A DNA stretch of 41,635 bases from Chara braunii (taxonomy: Eukaryota; Streptophyta; Charophyceae; Charales; Characeae), in the NCBI GenBank assembly GCA_003427395.1, contig BFEA01000515.1, positions 869,755 to 911,389 on the forward strand, read 5' to 3'. The notes beneath the pieces are model-generated. The model saw only the letters and a list, made by a program, of their open reading frames with translations. It was not told where the DNA came from and did not search any database. Below, piece by piece: positions 38,730 through 41,635 of the stretch. The position numbers and the translations under genes are program-made. Each line of letters opens with the position of its first letter. The stretch's first letter is position 1.

Positions 38730-39865
38730 CCATAGGGCATCGCCACACCACTCTGAAGCAAGCCTTGGCAATTCTGGCTTCCTTGCAACGTGTTGACTGT
38801 GCGAGGAATGAGCCCCCTCGGGCCCCCTACATACATGCAAGTGTTCTGGGCTGTGGCCCCCCAGCAGGCATTGTGCCCCCCCTAAGTGAAGGCGGGCCTG
38901 AATATCCACGTGAGGCCTCTTTGCGACAGTTTTCCATATGTGGGGAATCAGACAGTTGCAGCACAGCAGTTGGTTACAAAGCAACGTGAGCCTATGCTGG
39001 CTTCCTCCAGAAGCAACAGCTATGCTGCACAGTTAAGCCCAGGGCCGCGGTTGGTTGCGCCCTGGGCACACACGCACAGTGGGATAGCAGCATTGTCTTC
39101 ACACAACCTCCATGAGCCAATGAGAATATGACCAACACTTGGACCCTGGACGTGCCCAACTGAAAAGGGCCCAGGCCCATAACAGCAGGGTAGGGGCATG
39201 GGCAGACACTGGGCCCTGACTGCACGCTACTGGAAACTTCCCCGGCCAGGTCCACACAGTCAGACGGAGGGCCGCACTTTCCATAAAGGAAAGTGCCTCG
39301 CACGGGAGACTTATTCTGGCCTTGGCAGGGAATGCAGACACGCTGCTGCGTTGCTGCGCTAGTGTCTGCATGGGCGCTGCTGGTCGGACGCGTGCACAGG
39401 CGCAGGGGTGACAGGAGCGCTGATGAGGCAGCGAGCGCACAGAAGCCATAGCCGGGCAGCTGGGGCGCAGGAGGGTAATGGCGATGGTGCACTTTGGATA
39501 AGAGGCGCATGCCGAGGGGAACCAAGGCTTGATGAGGGGAGGATAGAGAACATACCTGGTGTATGCTGGTGGTCGGCATTGCTGTTGGCTTCATGTACAT
39601 TCTACGAATCCCCCGCGGCGGTGGACAAGCGCGGCCAAGTCCGCGGCCGCGAACTAGGCCGCAGGCCCGCGGACGCGCGGCTTTGGCGCCACGCGGCAGC
39701 CAGAGGGTAGGGGGGTCCGGGATTCAGGAAGCGCCATTCGGCGCCGCATCCCCGGCCCCACCCCCCCACAAGAAAAAAAATGGAAAAACAACATTTTTTG
39801 GTTGGGGGGCCTGGGCTGCCGACGAGAAGACATGAAGAAAAAAAAAAGAACGTGTTTTTTTTTTC
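38730..39865. other. Region without recognisable gene; MITE end, hairpin and CpG-rich patch
   Basis: A GGGCATCGCCACACCACTC end lies at 38735. A perfect 9-bp hairpin (GCACTTTCC with GGAAAGTGC, loop ATAAA) is at 39274-39296. A CpG-rich patch rich in CCGCGG and CGCGGACGCG-like motifs is at 39610-39705. Long frames here (for example about 200 codons on the minus strand) have biased, unconvincing composition. Confidence 0.5.
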
Positions 39866-39949
39866 CATTGATTGATTGATTGATTGATTGACTAATTTCT
39901 TCGATTTTTTTTTATTTTTTTTTTGATTGATTGTTTGATTGATTGATTG

Positions 39950-39986
<37 letters not shown>

Positions 39987-40138
39987 CTGGTGGGGGAGGG
40001 GTCGCCCCACCCCGCGATGGTTTGATTGATTGATTGATTGATTGGTTTATTCTATTTTGCTTTTTTTTGCTGATTGATTGATTGATTGATTGAGTGGTGG
40101 GGGAGGGGTCGCAGCACCCCCCCGCCACCCACCATGCG

Positions 40139-40177
<39 letters not shown>

Positions 40178-40303
40178 AAAATCTTTCTCTCTCTCTCTCT
40201 CTCTCTCGCACACACCCACACAGACACACAGGCGCACACACACACACACACACACTCACTTACTCACTCACTCACTCACTCACAATCAATCAATCAATCA
40301 AAC
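39866..40303. repeat. (TGAT)n and (CA)n microsatellite cluster with mirrored ends
   Basis: (TGAT)n occurs at 39867-39895, 39924-39988, 40022-40047 and 40071-40093. (CA)n is at 40141-40174 and 40237-40255, (TC)n at 40186-40207 and (CAAT)n at 40283-40300. The block 'gtgggggaggggtcgc' occurs twice (about 39991 and 40098). The TGAT start and CAAT end are complementary, so the cluster could fold on itself. Confidence 0.9.
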
Positions 40304-40640
40304 CCCTTTTTTGAAGTTTTTTCTTAATTTATTTTCAAAATTTGCATCTGCATTTTTTTTAAACACCTCATACCCATACAAAAAACAGAAATTCATTTCT
40401 AAAAAAATACGGGTGAACTCAGGGACCATATATCTCATGATAAAAAATGACAAAAAAACAATCCAGCTTTTCTTTATATATATATATATATATTTTTTAA
40501 ATCGAATTTAGTTTTTGATTTTTTTAAAATCCTAAACAAAGTCGGATTCCAAAAAAAAAAAAAATTGGGGTTGTAGGGCTTAAAATTCCCTACAACCCCA
40601 TATTTTTTATTTTTTTTAACCTGTTATTTAATTCAGGAAA
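40304..40640. other. AT-rich stretch without recognisable feature
   Basis: A/T-runs and a (TA)n tract (40476-40492). A short inverted repeat is at 40564-40602 ('ttggggttgtagggc' with 'ccctacaacccca'). Confidence 0.5.
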
Positions 40641-40659
40641 ATTCTGGTAAGATCGGGTC

Positions 40660-40745
40660 CGTGGCGTGGACCAGGTCGGCCGCGGACGCGGCCCCATCTG
40701 CGTCCGGCATCCGAGACCGGACCTGCGGACGCGTCCGCGGGTGTT
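40660..40745. repeat. CpG-rich patch with palindromic GCGGACGCGTCCGC
   Basis: Repeated GCGGACGCG motifs, one forming a perfect 14-bp palindrome at 40725-40738. Similar motifs occur at 39640-39680. Confidence 0.7.
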
Positions 40746-40830
40746 TCATAGTGTACATTGGTTTGACAGTAGGAGCAACATTGGACACAGTGTTGGTGTG
40801 ACCAGAGACCATTGGGATTGGCACTTCAGT

Positions 40831-41199
40831 TCATTTTATTGCTCTTATTTGGATGCTACTATCTTGGTGCATTGTGCTCTCTGCTTGGTACACATCGACT
40901 ATCTGGGCTACTTGATTTTGCAACTTGGTTTTCTGTCTATCATCGTTGCTCACATTCCTTGCAATTTGGTAACAAAGCTGGTTAGATATCGCCGTTAGCG
41001 CCGCTGCGACTTTGTTATTTGGTGCGCTGCCGAAGCTTCTACGCAGTGAGGATATATTGGCGCTGGCTTGATTGGGCAACTCCCAGGTAGGGGGAAGTGT
41101 CCCCGGAAGGCTGTGGCGACAGCGTGGGAGCTGTGGCAGCAACGGATGTATGTGGGATGATGAAAGCACGCTGACATGACATTTTGGTTGAGGTGGCAC
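40831..41199 (-). CDS. Uncharacterised open frame, possible coding fragment
   Basis: A 122-codon frame whose second half is Gln/Asn/Lys-rich with alanines and hydrophobics in a helical pattern ('KLQNQVAQIVDVYQAE'), as in a coiled coil or the DNA-binding partner protein of some transposons. No domain is recognised. It sits between two CpG-rich patches. The start is uncertain. Confidence 0.25.
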   Translation of the reverse strand: MPPQPKCHVSVLSSSHIHPLLPQLPRCRHSLPGTLPPTWELPNQASANISSLRRSFGSAPNNKVAAALTAISNQLCYQIARNVSNDDRQKTKLQNQVAQIVDVYQAESTMHQDSSIQIRAIK

Positions 41200-41249
41200 T
41201 GCATTGCATTGTGAGTGATATCGAGCTATGTATCACAAGCGGTCATAAC

Positions 41250-41635
41250 CACTGCCCATTTTACCGCACGCGGTTGGGATCCCGACCGCAGGGGCCGACC
41301 GCACGCGGCGGAGTGCGGGCATGAACCCCCTACATTTTTTTCGGGGCCTAAAAATGGGCGGAATAAAAAAAGAATAATATGGGCGTGTAGATAAAAAGAG
41401 CCTCTACACGCCTGTGGAAGGATGCCAAGGAAGATAAGCAATAGCAAGATAACAATGTCCACAACTATGAAACCGTATGAGCGCGCTTGCGCGCGCGCTT
41501 AAAGACCCTCACGCCTCGCTCAAACTCGCTCAAAGTGTTTTAAGGCACGCGCGCGCGTCAAAACATCAGCGCACGCACGCCATGGGGTTGCGCATAGGCA
41601 GGGGATGTCGCGGGGGGTGTTGCGCATAAAAAAAA
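41250..41635. other. CpG-rich and alternating CG tracts at the window end
   Basis: 41265-41330 has an imperfect inverted pair around 'ccgcacgcgg'. 41476-41580 has several (CG)n-like runs, such as gcgcgcttgcgcgcgcgc. No gene is recognisable. Confidence 0.5.

Noticed and set aside
39274-39296. Hairpin GCACTTTCC/GGAAAGTGC as a histone 3' stem-loop
   Set aside because: The sequence does not match the conserved histone stem-loop and there is no histone gene nearby.
39411-39450. A second hammerhead-like core (ctgatgag followed by a gaag)
   Set aside because: The second core box reads GAAG instead of GAAA, and stem I and stem III partners are not found.
38992-39600. 202-codon minus-strand frame
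   Set aside because: Overlapping frames of similar length occur on both strands in this less AT-rich stretch. There is no domain and the residue pattern is not protein-like.
1-41635. CRISPR arrays, operons and bacterial gene neighbourhoods
   Set aside because: The window is eukaryotic. The regular 36-bp repeats at 29661 have no spacers and are a minisatellite.

Overview
This is a eukaryotic nuclear window dominated by mobile and repetitive DNA. I see no intact, convincing host protein gene. Three things point to a plant-lineage genome: the ORF2 of an L1-type LINE ends in the RVT-type CCHC knuckle usual in streptophyte L1s, tRNA-headed SINEs are present, and U2 and U6 snRNA copies are present. 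My best guess is a repeat-rich streptophyte alga of the Chara type. That is an impression from element style, not a demonstrated identification. Ns at 15226-15227, 15327, 15361 and 28715-28970 show that this is a draft assembly.

Layout. 1-3430 is mixed-composition DNA with a (GA)n run and old diverged repeats. 3430-8280 is strongly AT-rich and almost free of open frames; it holds a tandem array of a ~0.47 kb unit, pieces of a 3-bp-TSD MITE family, and a ~1.1 kb inverted-repeat element with a SINE nested inside. 8280-11100 is more balanced in composition and has a weak candidate for a secreted-protein first exon on the minus strand (10227 downwards) with CCAAT boxes upstream. 12381-12473 is a minus-strand U6 pseudogene. 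About 12520-19090 is a minus-strand LINE: ORF1, then ORF2 with APE endonuclease, reverse transcriptase and CCHC knuckle. It stays largely in frame but is broken by single stop codons and one frameshift.

19200-26135 is a mosaic of duplicated blocks. A block carrying a U2 retrocopy (19686-20790) recurs inverted and without the U2 at 24327-25355. A MITE plus hairpin segment (23715-24330) recurs at 25361-26135. Paralogous empty sites in these blocks document individual SINE, MITE and U2 insertions. 27180-28500 holds short tandem repeats and two foldback elements. A U6-headed composite insertion with a 20-bp direct repeat at its ends spans about 28601-29360.

The most interesting object is the decayed Penelope-like element at about 29956-35327. 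Two ~307-bp direct repeats (pLTR-like) flank, in order, a CCHC knuckle, a coiled coil, a GIY-YIG endonuclease and a reverse transcriptase. The endonuclease lies N-terminal to the RT, the reverse of classical Penelope order and like the green-lineage Chlamys type. A near-perfect type I hammerhead ribozyme core (35086-35130) lies downstream of the right repeat. The remainder (35395-41635) holds small tandem repeats, a second U2 fragment, several well-formed MITEs with 3-bp target duplications, microsatellites and CpG-rich patches.
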